Shown here piece by piece: positions 1 through 10,224 of a DNA stretch of 64,000 bases. Under the pieces are notes generated by a model that worked only from the letters and a program-made list of their open reading frames with translations, was not told the origin of the DNA and did not search any database. Position numbers and translations under genes: made by a program. Position 1 is the stretch's first letter. Each line of letters starts with the position of its first letter. The stretch comes from Malurus cyaneus samueli (taxonomy: Eukaryota; Chordata; Aves; Passeriformes; Maluridae): contig CM019214.1 in NCBI GenBank assembly GCA_009741485.1, forward strand, positions 25,893,695 through 25,957,694, given 5' to 3'.

Positions 1-610
1 TTGAAGTGGTCATGTGGAGAACATCTGATCCATCCGCCTTCTCAAAGAAGGGCCAACTCTGATCAGCTGAGTTGTGAGCATCTTCAAGGATAGAGGTTCC
101 ACAATTTCTTCAGCAGCCTGTCACGGTGGTAGACCACCTTCACAGTAAAAACATCTCCAGACATAAATGAAATTTCCTATAAGGCAACTTGTGTGTGCAT
201 TGTCTCTTGTGCTATCACTGTGAAACTTCAGGAGGACTCTGCACATGCAAGATGAGTCTTTCCCCGCTATGCTCAGTCACTGAGTAGCTGAAGCACAATT
301 ATGTCTCCTCTCACCTTAGACCCAGCTCTCAGTTTCTCCTCACACATCATGTGCTGCAGCCCCTGAGCAGCCTGGTGATTGATCCTTGGTTGGATTTGCT
401 CCAGTACATCAATATCATTCTTGTATTGAGGAGCCCAAAAGTACTCTCCCAAGTGCCAAATGGAAGGGAGCAATCAGCACCCTCGATGTGGTGGCTGGTT
501 CATCTTGTGATGCTCAGGCTGCCTTTCTACCCTACAAAACTACACTGCAGATTAATGTTTAACTCGTCCACTGGGATCCCAGGTCATTTTCTGCAAAGAA
601 CAAAGCAGGT
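1..610 (-). mobile_element. CR1 LINE fragment (ORF2 C-terminus and 3' UTR)
   Basis: A degenerate CR1 (chicken repeat 1) non-LTR retrotransposon lies on the minus strand. Read on the plus strand, it runs in reverse from the 3' UTR (1-270) into the end of ORF2. A minus-strand open piece at 273-473 contains WAPQYKNDIDVLEQIQ, which resembles the conserved CR1 ORF2 tail (a WxPQYxxDxxLLExxQ pattern) followed by the EEKLR and RGDI segments. The 3' end of the element is not visible and probably lies left of the window. Stop codons and frameshifts mean it cannot code. The right edge is approximate because similarity fades after about 600. Confidence 0.9.
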
Positions 611-1742
611 AGTGAAGAGTCAACTTGGCTTCATAGAACTAAATACAAACATTTGAGTTCTGCAATCTGTCCAATTTCTCACCTCACTAAAGTTCTTTGA
701 AAACAGTATTTTTTTATTTTGATTTTAAAGATAGATAAGATCTCATTATGATTTTGTACCATTAACAAAAATACTATGAACTTCAGAAGGAAGATGTGTA
801 TTATTATGAGTACCATAGAGAAATGTACTGTTCATTACAAGCAACAAAGAGAAATGAGAAACTTCCAGTAGTGTTGAATCTTTTCAGAATTATGAAGATA
901 TTCACAAAGGTATGTGTGTAAGACTCAGAGGAAGAGGGTAACGGTTGCATTCACATCTTGGCTATTTTCTACCATAGTGCCCTTCATGGCAATTTAGATG
1001 TCTGGATTGTCTTTCTTCATTCAGCCTGAAGCTGCTGAGAATCATACCAACCAACCATCATTCCAACAGTGAAGAGCTGAGCTATATATATTAAGCTTAT
1101 ATACTTCATCTATGTCAGGGCTGCAGCAAGAAGTGAAAATATTCCCTGCTGTCTTTACACATTCGTAAGGTCTGGAAAATGCCATCATCTGAATAACTTT
1201 GCACTATCTGAGTAACATAAACCATTGTAGCAACCATTAGAAGAAGCCCTCAAGGACTCTTGACAATGATTTTTCTTTGGCTGGATCTTTCATGTCATTA
1301 TTCCAGAAAAAGAGAAGGAAATGGACCCCCTGACACCTGAATAGTGTCAGATAGCAATACATAGAACACCAGTCTCAGCATACACCGTGGATAAACCCAT
1401 TACTCAAGCAATCCCAGGATTACAATGTGGTTTTATAACCCCATCCCTGTACTGAGTGCTCTTAAGCTATGGAAAAAGATATGGAAATTTGCCATGTACA
1501 AAAAGAATAAGTGAGCCCTAAAATACTTTACTCCCTTTGATGACTGTTAGCTTTCTTTGATGCCGATAACAATTCCTTGCACACATGAAGACTATCTTCA
1601 TAGCTAGGAAGATTTTAGCTAGGCTTTGTGAACAGGCATTGTGAATGTAAAAGAGAACTAGAAAACTGAATCTAAGAGCAGAATAACATGGAATTGGAAA
1701 CGGTTTTATAGGTAAAATGGCTCTCCTGCTTCTGCATTATTG
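611..1742. other. Unique AT-rich DNA, nothing recognised
   Basis: I see no repeat family, open frame or RNA structure here. Composition is AT-rich and typical of bird intergenic or intronic DNA. Confidence 0.5.
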
Positions 1743-1885
1743 TTTTCCTCCCTTTCCCTCCCTTCCCTTCCTTCCCTTCCCTCCCTTCCCTTCCCTTCCC
1801 TTCCCTTCCCTTCCTTCCCTTTTCCCTTCCCTTCCCTTCCCTTCCCTTCCCTTCCCTTCCCTTCCCTTCCCTCCCTTCCCCTCCC
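1743..1885. repeat. (CCCTT)n polypyrimidine microsatellite
   Basis: 143 consecutive pyrimidines on the plus strand, built from CCCTT units with CCTT and CCCT variants. The minus strand is all purine with many GGGAAGGG steps. Overlapping open frames on both strands, encoding Pro/Leu/Phe/Ser or Gly/Arg/Glu/Lys repeats, come only from the repeat and are not genes. Confidence 0.97.
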
Positions 1886-3307
1886 ACTGTGAAATTCTGT
1901 TGTGTTAATAAATGTGGATACAGGTTGAAAATTACAATGGAAACATTTCTTTTTACGGCACACCAAGCAAAAGAAGTCAGAAATCACAGTTCATTAAATA
2001 TTGATGTAGGTGGTATTTTCAGACCTTGTATGTTACTTTTTGCTGCTGTCAGACTGAAAAAAAAATGTTGATATGAAAGTTACCAAAGGTTCTAGACTAT
2101 GAAGATTTACAGTAGAATGGGACTGATTGACCTATACACTTCCTCAATCTCGTATCTTATATTAGACATTTACAGATTTTGAAATCTGTATGAATATATA
2201 TACTTACTGATACTTAAACATTTCCCAGATATTGCTTGTACTTCAAAGCATATCTATAGCTATCTATAGCAAGTAAAGGAAGGAGAAAAAACAAACAAAA
2301 AAAATTTATCCTTTGAAATTTTTTTAAGCCCTAAGTTAAGGTGAAAAACTTTGCATTACATTTCAACTCTCCCCAAAATCATGCTCATGAAGAGAAATTT
2401 CTTTTTAAGTGTTTTCTTTGTTCTGAGGTTGGAGAAAGATTTACAGTGTGTTTAAGTGAAATAAGGTTTTAGAAAATGGATATGTTGCAGAACCCAAGAC
2501 CACTTGATATATAGCTTCAGATATATCACTGTTTGGCTCTATCAGCATTTTTAGGAAATTACTGACCACCAGTGTGGGGAGTAACACTGTCACAATCTCT
2601 TACAGGTTTGTTGCTGTAGAAAGAAGTCTCCATTATCATAAGTTTTCACCTAAAGGTTTGTTTTCCTGACAATGAAGAAGATTTACAGAGAAGCTGGGAG
2701 GACTGAAGATTAGATATACAGCTTTAATTCAGTTACTATATTGACATATACAGATTTTTTAAAGTGAATTTATATAGGAAAGTAGGCAACTGTTCATACA
2801 TTTTTAAAATATGTTCCTGATTTATTTGGCAACTTACTTTATGAAAGTTTTACATTTATAAGCCTATAAAATATGTATCATTTTTATTCTATTAAAGAAG
2901 CTGAAACAAATATTATGGCACAAGGAAAATTCAGTGTGCTTTGCACACATCTGGAGTTGTATAAGCAGTAATATTGTACAAGCTCAGAATAGCTCACCTT
3001 TTCCATTTATTATCACTATTAAATGACTCAGGACACAAGACTGCAGTCACCATGTCCAGTACCATTTCCAAAACATTGACAAGATAGGGGGAGCTAAACG
3101 AACTGGTAACGTATGAGAATCGGTATTTGAATTGCTGTGAAACAATTCTGCTCTGACTCAGGAACGTAGTATGGAGTTTGTTAGAAACTCTAACTAACAC
3201 ACATAGACATGTCTGGGCAAGATAGAAGATGATTGTCTTTTCCACTTCATAATCTTCAAATAACGGTAGTCTTGGTAAATGTGGGAACTTCATCCAAAGA
3301 ATTGTGG
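1886..3307. other. Unique AT-rich DNA, nothing recognised
   Basis: No mobile element or coding signal is supported. The open frames here are short and have no recognisable motif. Confidence 0.5.
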
Positions 3308-4312
3308 TGAATGGAGTTAAATCCAGTTAAGGACTGGTCACAAATGGTTTTCCCCAGGACCCAGTACTGGGGGGCTGGTCCAATTAAATATCTTTATCAA
3401 TATTCTGGATGAGAGGATAGAAGGCAACCCCAGTCATTTTGCACACAAAATCAAGTTCAGTGTGGGTGTCAGCCTTCTGGAGGGCAGGAAGGCTCTGCAG
3501 ACATTTCTGGACAGGCTGGATCAATGGGCCAAAAGCAACTGTGTGAGGTCCCACAAGTCCAAGGGTTGGGTCCTGCACCTGAGTCACAACCACCCCATGC
3601 AGACCTACAGGCTGGGGGCAGAGTGGGTAGGAAGTGGCCCGGAAGGAAAGAACCTGTGTGTGCTGGTCAACAGCCAGCTGAACATGAGCCAATGTGTGCC
3701 CAGGTGGCCAAGAAGACCAGTGGCAGTCTGGCTTCTATGAGGAATTGTGTGACCAGCAGACACGGGCTGTGATCACTCCCCTGTATGTGGCACTGGTGAG
3801 GTCATACCTCAAGTACTTTGTCCAGTCTTTGGGCCCCTCACTGCAACAAAGTCATTCAGGCTCTGGATTGTAGGGGAAGAAGAGCAACAAAGCTGGTGAA
3901 GGCTCCAGGGAGTGAGTCTTATGAAGAGCAGAGGTCTTTGGGGTTCCTTAGCCTGGAGGAAAACAGGCTCAGAGGAGACCGTATCACTCTCTGCAACCAC
4001 CTGAAAAGATGAAAGGAGTGAGCTGGATGTTGGTTTGTTCTGCCAGGCAACAAGTGACAGAATGAGAGGAAATGTCCTCAACCTGTACCAGGGTAGGTTT
4101 TCATTAGATATTAGGAAATATTTTTTCACTAAAAGGGTGGTTAAGTGTTGTAGTGGGCCAACAAGGAAGGTGGTGGAGTCACCATTTCTGGAAGTATTTG
4201 AGATATGACTGAACAGAGCATTCAGCCCTATGTCAAGGTGATGCTCAGTGAAAAGTTGCACTCTACGATCTTACTTTTCCAACCTCTGCACAAATTCTCT
4301 GATTCTATACCT
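3308..4312 (+). mobile_element. CR1 LINE, 3' kilobase with intact 3' end
   Basis: A plus-strand CR1, 5'-truncated within the reverse transcriptase domain. The start matches the region just before the catalytic block (LNIFINILDERIEG). The FADD motif is now FAHK (3438-3449), so both catalytic aspartates are lost. Downstream, LDRLDQWAKSN, VLHLSHNHPMQTYRLGAEW and KNLCVLVNSQLNMSQ match the conserved ORF2 C-terminal stretch. The 3' UTR follows from about 4020, including the 'agatattaggaaatatttttt' segment typical of CR1. It ends near 4312 with an octamer-like GATTCTATAC, as expected for the CR1 3' end. Frameshifts and stops make it a dead copy. Confidence 0.95.
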
Positions 4313-5344
4313 ACATGAAATATAACGGACTTGTTTTTGAAAAGTATGTCATATTAAAGCCTTGAAATCCAATTGGTTTTATGGCAACATCAGAAGCTTG
4401 TTTTTGAAAAGCAAACTAAAATCACATTATTACAAGAAACACTAAAATTTGAAGAAACAATGATTGGATTTCTCAAAATTCACTTCCAGTTAAGAGGTCC
4501 TTAGATTTATTTTAATTAAAATACCCATATAATTCCTCCCAAAAACCAAAGAATCAACCCAAACTTATTTTGTTGCGATAGAACAAATCCTGGCAAGAGT
4601 CCCCTTTGAAACTTACAAAGACTGTGCTGCAGAATACAATATTTTGATAGAGATATTCATTCTCATTGGCTCAAGCAATCATTTCTCCATGGTGCAGCAT
4701 AATACCCAGCATGTTTTTATGATTCAGTCCCAGTAACACTATATCCCTGTTAGCATGATTAATCAGCCCAAACAGAATACAGCTTGGGTTTAACTCTCCT
4801 GCTGCTTGCTTCAGAGCTGAATCAGTCAGGGCCAGTTAAGGAAGTCTGCACTTCCCTCTGTTGCACAGCATGGGCATGACCTGTGACTCTCTGCCATGAT
4901 GATATAATATTATTTCCAAGCCACTATCTAATTATCTTTCACACATACCATTTATTTGTTCACAGTGGAGGGCATTGCTCTGTAAGAATTGAACAGGAAC
5001 TTTGCTGTGTTGTAGTTTTTCAGTAACAAGCACCTGTTGGGTAAGGAATAAAAAAACCCACAGACTTATCTGTTAATATTTGGTCTTCAATTAAACCAGG
5101 GAAAAAGAAAGTTCAAAATTCTAAACATATAATTTGGGAAACGATTGAATGAAAGGTTGCTATTTCCTGCTCAAGTGTAATGTGTTTGTTATTGCTCCAG
5201 ATCACCAACTGAGATCTTGATGCTTTTGATGATAATTGTTTTCTTTCTCCTCCCTTTTCAGACAAGCAACAGAAGTGGATATGCAGAGTATTGAGGTCTT
5301 TCAGTAGTGTAAAACTTCTGAGTGCAATTGTTTTTAAAGGCTGT
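4313..5344. other. Unique DNA, one splice-acceptor-like tract
   Basis: No repeat family was recognised. A pyrimidine-rich stretch ending in TTTTCAG at about 5245-5262 resembles a 3' splice site, but no donor or coding continuation supports an exon. Confidence 0.4.
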
Positions 5345-5880
5345 ATTTAAAGATAGAACTCCAGGCCTGGCACAAGAAAGGGCTTGAATTTGCTCCAACA
5401 GGTTCACATCTTTCTTATATTGAGGATCCCAGAGCTGAAGTGGAGGGACAGAATCACAGCCTTTGACCTTCTAACATGATACTTTTAATGCATTTCAGAA
5501 TATAGCTTGCATTCTGGGCTACAAGTGCACATTGCCAGGTCATGTTGAGCTCTTGTCAACAAACACCCCACAAATTTTTCTCTTCAGAGTTGCTTTCAAT
5601 TCATTCTCTCTCCAGCCTGTGTTTGTACCTGGATTGTGTAAAATGTTGTGGAGGACCTTGCACTTGGCCTTTTTGAACTTTGTGAGATTCTCACCTCTCA
5701 CACCTGTCCAGGTCCCTCTGGTGTGTCAAACTCACCACATAGCTGTCTGCAAACGTTCTGAGAGTGCACTCAATCCCAGCCCATATTGCTGAAAAAGATG
5801 TTAAACAGTGCTGATCCCAATGCCAAACCCTGATGAGCAACACTCCTCCTAGACAACTTTTGCCCATGTTCATAATTCAT
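5345..5880 (-). mobile_element. CR1 LINE fragment (reverse transcriptase to C-terminus)
   Basis: A minus-strand CR1 piece. The minus frame at 5691-5873 reads GIECTLRTFADSYVV and then HQRDLDR, which matches the CR1 reverse transcriptase catalytic block and the QRDLDRLE helix after it. The second catalytic aspartate of FADD is serine here (5742-5753), so the copy is inactive. The part from 5345 to 5690 corresponds to the thumb and C-terminal region, with small deletions. It abuts an LTR fragment on the right. Confidence 0.92.
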
Positions 5881-5885
5881 GGCTG

Positions 5886-5991
5886 ACCTCTGTCTCTATC
5901 TTGATCCATGAGTTTTTCATCATATTTTCTCCCTCTGTCTTGTTGGGGAGTGGGAGTGGGAGTGGGAGAGCAGCTGCGTGGAATTTGGCCC
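5886..5991 (+). mobile_element. LTR family A fragment (3' end)
   Basis: About 105 bp resembling the last part of the LTR seen whole at 26046-26618 and 35870-36442. It has the CTGTCT...TCCATGAGTTTT segment after the polyadenylation region, then a CTCCCTCTG run, and then a short (GGGAGT)n stretch leading to GAGCAGCTGCGTGG. The hexamer expansion at 5946-5969 is private to this copy. The rest of the LTR is missing. Confidence 0.7.
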
Positions 5992-7655
5992 ATAGGAAAG
6001 GTACCCATCACATTTATGCATAATGACAAATGAAAGCATTATTAACTATGTGAATTTCAGCAGATCTCATTGGATACAGATAGTTTCATATACATTTTTT
6101 TTCTCTTAATCTTTTACAGAAAGGATACAATACTTGTGTAAAAATTATGGTATTTGATGTATTCTATGAATCGCTGTTAATGGACCTTACAGAAAAATGG
6201 CAAGAACATTATTTATTTAATTATTTGAGGGTTTCATCTTTCTTTGTATCCTGAACTGAATTTGTGCAAGCATAGATGGATTGAAAGCAAATTGTAAAAT
6301 GACAAAAAAAAAAAGTAAATAAATAATTATGCAAATAACATGCTTACAATGTCTAAGATTCATGAAGATTGTTTAGTGCAGTTTGGTAAAACTGAACTCT
6401 CAGAAGTAAAGTCTTGGGAAACCCTGCCCTGAATGACAGAGCAAGTCAGTCAAGAAGGGCCAGGAGATCAGAAATAGTGTTTGAGGTTTTAGTAGTACAA
6501 CACTCATAAAATTCTAGTCATACTCTGGAGGCAGAGAACAAAGGCTGACTATATTTCTCTTACTAAAGGATACTATGGATGTTTTATCAAGATCAGTAAG
6601 AACAGGAAACCTATCACTAAATACTTTAGGGGCTGTTGATGCAGCCCTGGACAATCCCCTGATCCTGAAGAATATAAGAACACAAAGAGGAAAAAAATTC
6701 TAAAAAACCCACAGATTTTCTTTTTTAGATCAGACTTTAAACATAAAAATACATTTTTATACCAAATATCTGGAATGCCTCTTCTAGTGAAACTTTTGTT
6801 TTGATCAAAAAAATCATGCAAACTAAACTTTCTCATGAGCTGAAAGAGTTATTATCTATGCCAAAAATATATGCGACTATCACAACATTCCCTTCATCAC
6901 AAAAGCATGCTAAAAACTGGAGTCATACCATGTGGCTGTGCTCAGTGTGACACATAGTGAAACATATCCATGTTGAGCACAATATGCTGAAAATGTGATT
7001 TCTTTGTAACTACAGTTCACCATAGAATTCCCTTAAATATTAATCCTCTGCTATTGCAGAAAATTCATGATAAGCTCAGCTGTAGGTTGGTTCTGATTAG
7101 CCAGCACCAAGCAGTTATCACCTCTTTTCTCAGTCAGAGCCCTGTGAAAAAGAAAGAAGTGAAACATTATTTTGTGATGAGCTGGGAGACTGCTGAAATC
7201 TAGGAATGTAAATTCTCATTTAAAAGGCAGAAAATAACAAGAATACACATAGAGCAGCTTTCAATCTATTCCTGGTTGGAATTGTACTATGAACTAAAAC
7301 AAAGTATATAGTAAAAGTGATAAAAAAAACATTAATATATACAGCTGACATTTTCAACTTTTTTGACAGCAAAACAGGAGTCCTGATTCATCCATTCAAG
7401 TAATTTTAACAGGTCTCATGTTATAACAGCTACATTCAGCGGAAAATAGACTGTTACATAAAACCTTAAAGTCTTTGTTAAATATTATTAATTTTTCCTT
7501 CCAGAACGCCCATCTTTTTACTGCGTGTAAATAGACTAAGTACTAGGCCACTCTATAATATGCTTACTCTCCAGCTAGGAGGTGTCTCTACTTGACTGTA
7601 TCAGAAGAGATCCTGTGTAAGAGAAATTAATAATTAGGACAAGTGTCAATCACCC
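5992..7655. other. Unique AT-rich DNA, nothing recognised
   Basis: No known repeat, coding segment or RNA gene is supported. The 87-codon minus frame at 6573-6836 has no domain signal. Confidence 0.5.
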
Positions 7656-7900
7656 TTTTGAAATATTTTCCCAGAGATTTTTTAGGTATATATAGATTAT
7701 GAATAGACTATTATGACTATTATTAGTTTTTATATATGTTCCAGTGATAACTTTTTAGTGTAGATAACCTAAGGGGCTGAAAATCAGACAAAGGGATTTT
7801 TGTCCTGCCTTGTGTTTATCTTGTTGTTACATTTATGGACAGAAATCCATTTTGCTTGTTTAAACACACTGAGGTATTTTAGTTGCTTAACGTGACAAAG
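7656..7900 (+). repeat. Left arm of a 245-bp inverted repeat
   Basis: This segment matches the reverse complement of 9085-9328 at roughly 85-90% by eye over its core (7681-7865). Exact blocks include TTACATTTATGGACAGAAAT and TATTTTAGTTGCTTA. I do not recognise it as CR1 or as either LTR family. It could be a terminal arm of a non-autonomous DNA transposon, one of two opposed copies of an unknown repeat, or an inverted duplication. Confidence 0.85.
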
Positions 7901-8195
7901 TTTAGGAAGTTATGCTTAAATCCCAGGTACAGTGATGAATATTTTTGCATTATATCATGCCATGGGTGAATTAAGTTAAGACAGTGGAAGGAGAAAGATA
8001 AGGAAATAACTATTCATTAAAACACAAAATTGAACACCTGATCTCAAATAAGAATAAATATTTGGCAATAAAAGGCAAATTAAACATGATATTTCTTTTT
8101 CAAAAATAGATCCCAACAGAGCAACTCAAATAATGTTATTAGATAACTACTTTTGTACAAAGAAGAAATATTGAAAGTTTTAGAACTTCTATGGA

Positions 8196-8762
8196 TTACT
8201 GCGGGTTACCTCCATCTAGAAGCTCAGCCCCCACACAGACACTCACTCACTCACTTATTCACTCACTCAGTCACTCCCTCACTCACTTTCTCTCCTCCCT
8301 CAGCAGAAAGGGGGAGAGAATAGAAAGAGCAAAAGGGGGGAAAAAACACTCATGATTTGAGGTAAGATTGTTTAATAAATTAAGGAAACGGGAGGTGGGG
8401 GAAAATGGTGCAAAGCAAATTACTCAGCACCTCCCACATGAAAATCGATGCTCAGGCAGGCTGAGAAATGGCTAACTGGGAAGAAAGCCCCAACACTCCC
8501 AGTAGCTGTTGCTGAGCAAGTTCAGGTCAGCTCTCTTGGGTCAGTTCTGCCTGTGTTGCTTCCCAGTTTTTCACTTACTCACCCTCGGGGGTGGGCAGAG
8601 AAAGCCACAGAGAGCCACAACCCTGGGCAAGCACTGCTTCGCATTAGATGAAACATGGGAGTATTATCCACACTCAACCAAAATCCAAATCACTACATCC
8701 TAAGGGTTTCTGTGCAAAAAGTTAACTTCACACCAGCCAAACCCCAGCCAGACCCAGTACAG
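8196..8762 (-). mobile_element. Solo LTR, family A (avian endogenous retrovirus)
   Basis: A degraded minus-strand LTR. The plus-strand left edge shows the reverse of the LTR 3' end (GGGTTACCTCC, then (ACTC)n and CTCCTCCCTC). The polyadenylation region follows (TTTAATAAATTAAGG, near 8370). The right edge is the reverse of the LTR start (CCAGCCAAACCCCAG). The block that carries the TATA box in the 26046 copy is deleted here. No internal retroviral sequence flanks it, so it is a solo LTR. It lies near the centre of the inverted repeat 7656-9328. I recall this family from many bird genomes (ERVL/ERVK-type LTRs) but cannot name the subfamily. Confidence 0.88.
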
Positions 8763-9015
8763 CCATGTTTCATGGGAAAATATAATTCAAACTAGAAATG
8801 CACATGAACTTAAATTGGAAAAATGTTTTTGTCTGAAGAAGGGAATATGAATCACACAGAAGGTCAGTGTCATCTTTAAAGAAGATAAGTGATAGGCAAG
8901 CTTTCAGGTGTGAGTATGATGACTATCATAGTTCAGTGAGCTAGTACTGATCTTGAAACATTAATGAAGATGTGGGAAACACCTCTGAAACTGAGAATAT
9001 TCCCTCAGAGAGGGA

Positions 9016-9040
9016 AAAGCAAAGCAAAGCAAGGCAAAGC
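9016..9040. repeat. (AAAGC)n short simple repeat
   Basis: Five units of AAAGC or a one-base variant lie in the spacer between the LTR and the right inverted arm. The remaining spacer (7901-8195 and 8763-9084) is unique and AT-rich. Confidence 0.8.
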
Positions 9041-9084
9041 TAACAGATCCAAATTACATTGCTGATTCAGGGAATAAAAATGAA

Positions 9085-9328
9085 CTCTGTCACAATAAGC
9101 AACTAAAATATCTCAGTCAGTTTAACAAAGCAAAATGGATTTCTGTCCATAAATGTAACAGCAAGGTAAACACAAGGCAAGACAAAAATACTTTTGTCTG
9201 ATTTTCTACCCCCTAGGTCATCTATGTTAAAAAGATATCATTGGAACATGTATAAAAACTAATAATATCATAGTAGTCTATCCTATAACCTATAAACCTA
9301 TAAAGCTCTGGAACAATTTTTCACTTCT
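9085..9328 (-). repeat. Right arm of a 245-bp inverted repeat
   Basis: Partner of 7656-7900 in opposite orientation. Pairing runs from ATATCTCAGTCAG inward to the ACCTATAAAG segment outward, with scattered substitutions and a few one-base indels. The arms are separated by about 1.2 kb, of which 567 bp is the later LTR. Confidence 0.85.
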
Positions 9329-9912
9329 TTTCTTTTGTCCCTCGTTCAGGATTGTAGGAATATAAAAAGACAAATTGGGGGAAAAAAAAAAAAAAAAGCA
9401 ACTACTTTTAGGAAGGATTACAACAAAGACTACATAACAAGCAAGTGTGAACAATAGTTTCAACAACTGGGGAATGCAATTAGAATGTTTCTTTCAGAAC
9501 CCTATTCTCAGCTATTATAAATAAATATATATTTTAGTAGTGCTAACTAGTATGTTTAAATTGCTTTGTAAATCAAAAGAATTACTTACAGTGCCTACTT
9601 CAACAATTTCCCCTGAAAATAGCTTTTTTAATGAAAAGAAGACTAAATAATTTTTTTTGCCACATATCTGCATTAGTTTTTGCTCATGCAAATTGAAACA
9701 GTGATTATTCCATCCTCTCTAGCCTCTCACTGTACTAACATCACTAAATCTTTTACTTCATAATGCAGTTTAATTTTCTATTTTTTCTCTGAAAACTGTA
9801 ACCGGAGTGTTCACATTATTTAATATAGCAACAAATTTATTGGAATTTTTGCTTCTGGCTACAAGCACATATAATGGCACATACACAGTTATAGCCATGT
9901 AGGAGGACTTCC

Positions 9913-9952
9913 ATGCTGTAAACGACCAACTCATGCTGTAAACCACCAACTC
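9913..9952. repeat. Two-copy 20-bp tandem duplication
   Basis: The unit ATGCTGTAAACGACCAACTC occurs twice in direct succession with one G/C difference. Confidence 0.95.
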
Positions 9953-10202
9953 ATGTAAATCAGTTTGTTTTGCATCATGTTTACCTGTGTTCGTGTTCCT
10001 TAGTTCAGAGAAATCACTTTATTGTTGTGTTGATGCAATAATATCATCACTGTCAGATGTGATGAAATCGATATGCTACATTTTATGCAATTTGAAATCA
10101 AAAAGTCATAAGATGTATTTGTTTTTAAAAAATCAGCCAGTAAGTAGTAACACACAAGAAAGACTGGTTCTTTCTTATGAGTAAACCTCCTCATTTATCC
10201 TA

Positions 10203-10224
10203 ATTTATCCTAATTAGGATAAAT
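10203..10224. repeat. 22-bp perfect palindrome
   Basis: The left half is ATTTATCCTAA and the right half is its exact reverse complement, with no spacer. A partial direct repeat of the left half (ATTTATCCTAA at 10193-10203) precedes it, so it may have arisen by local slippage. Confidence 0.9.

Noticed and set aside
1672..1987. Open frames rich in Gly/Arg/Glu/Lys or Pro/Phe/Leu
   Set aside because: They are translations of the (CCCTT)n microsatellite.
3809..4261. 150-codon minus-strand frame
   Set aside because: It is antisense to the CR1 3' region.
8236..8288. (ACTC)n as an independent microsatellite
   Set aside because: It belongs to the LTR A 3' end, where GAGTGAGTGAG-type sequence is a family feature.
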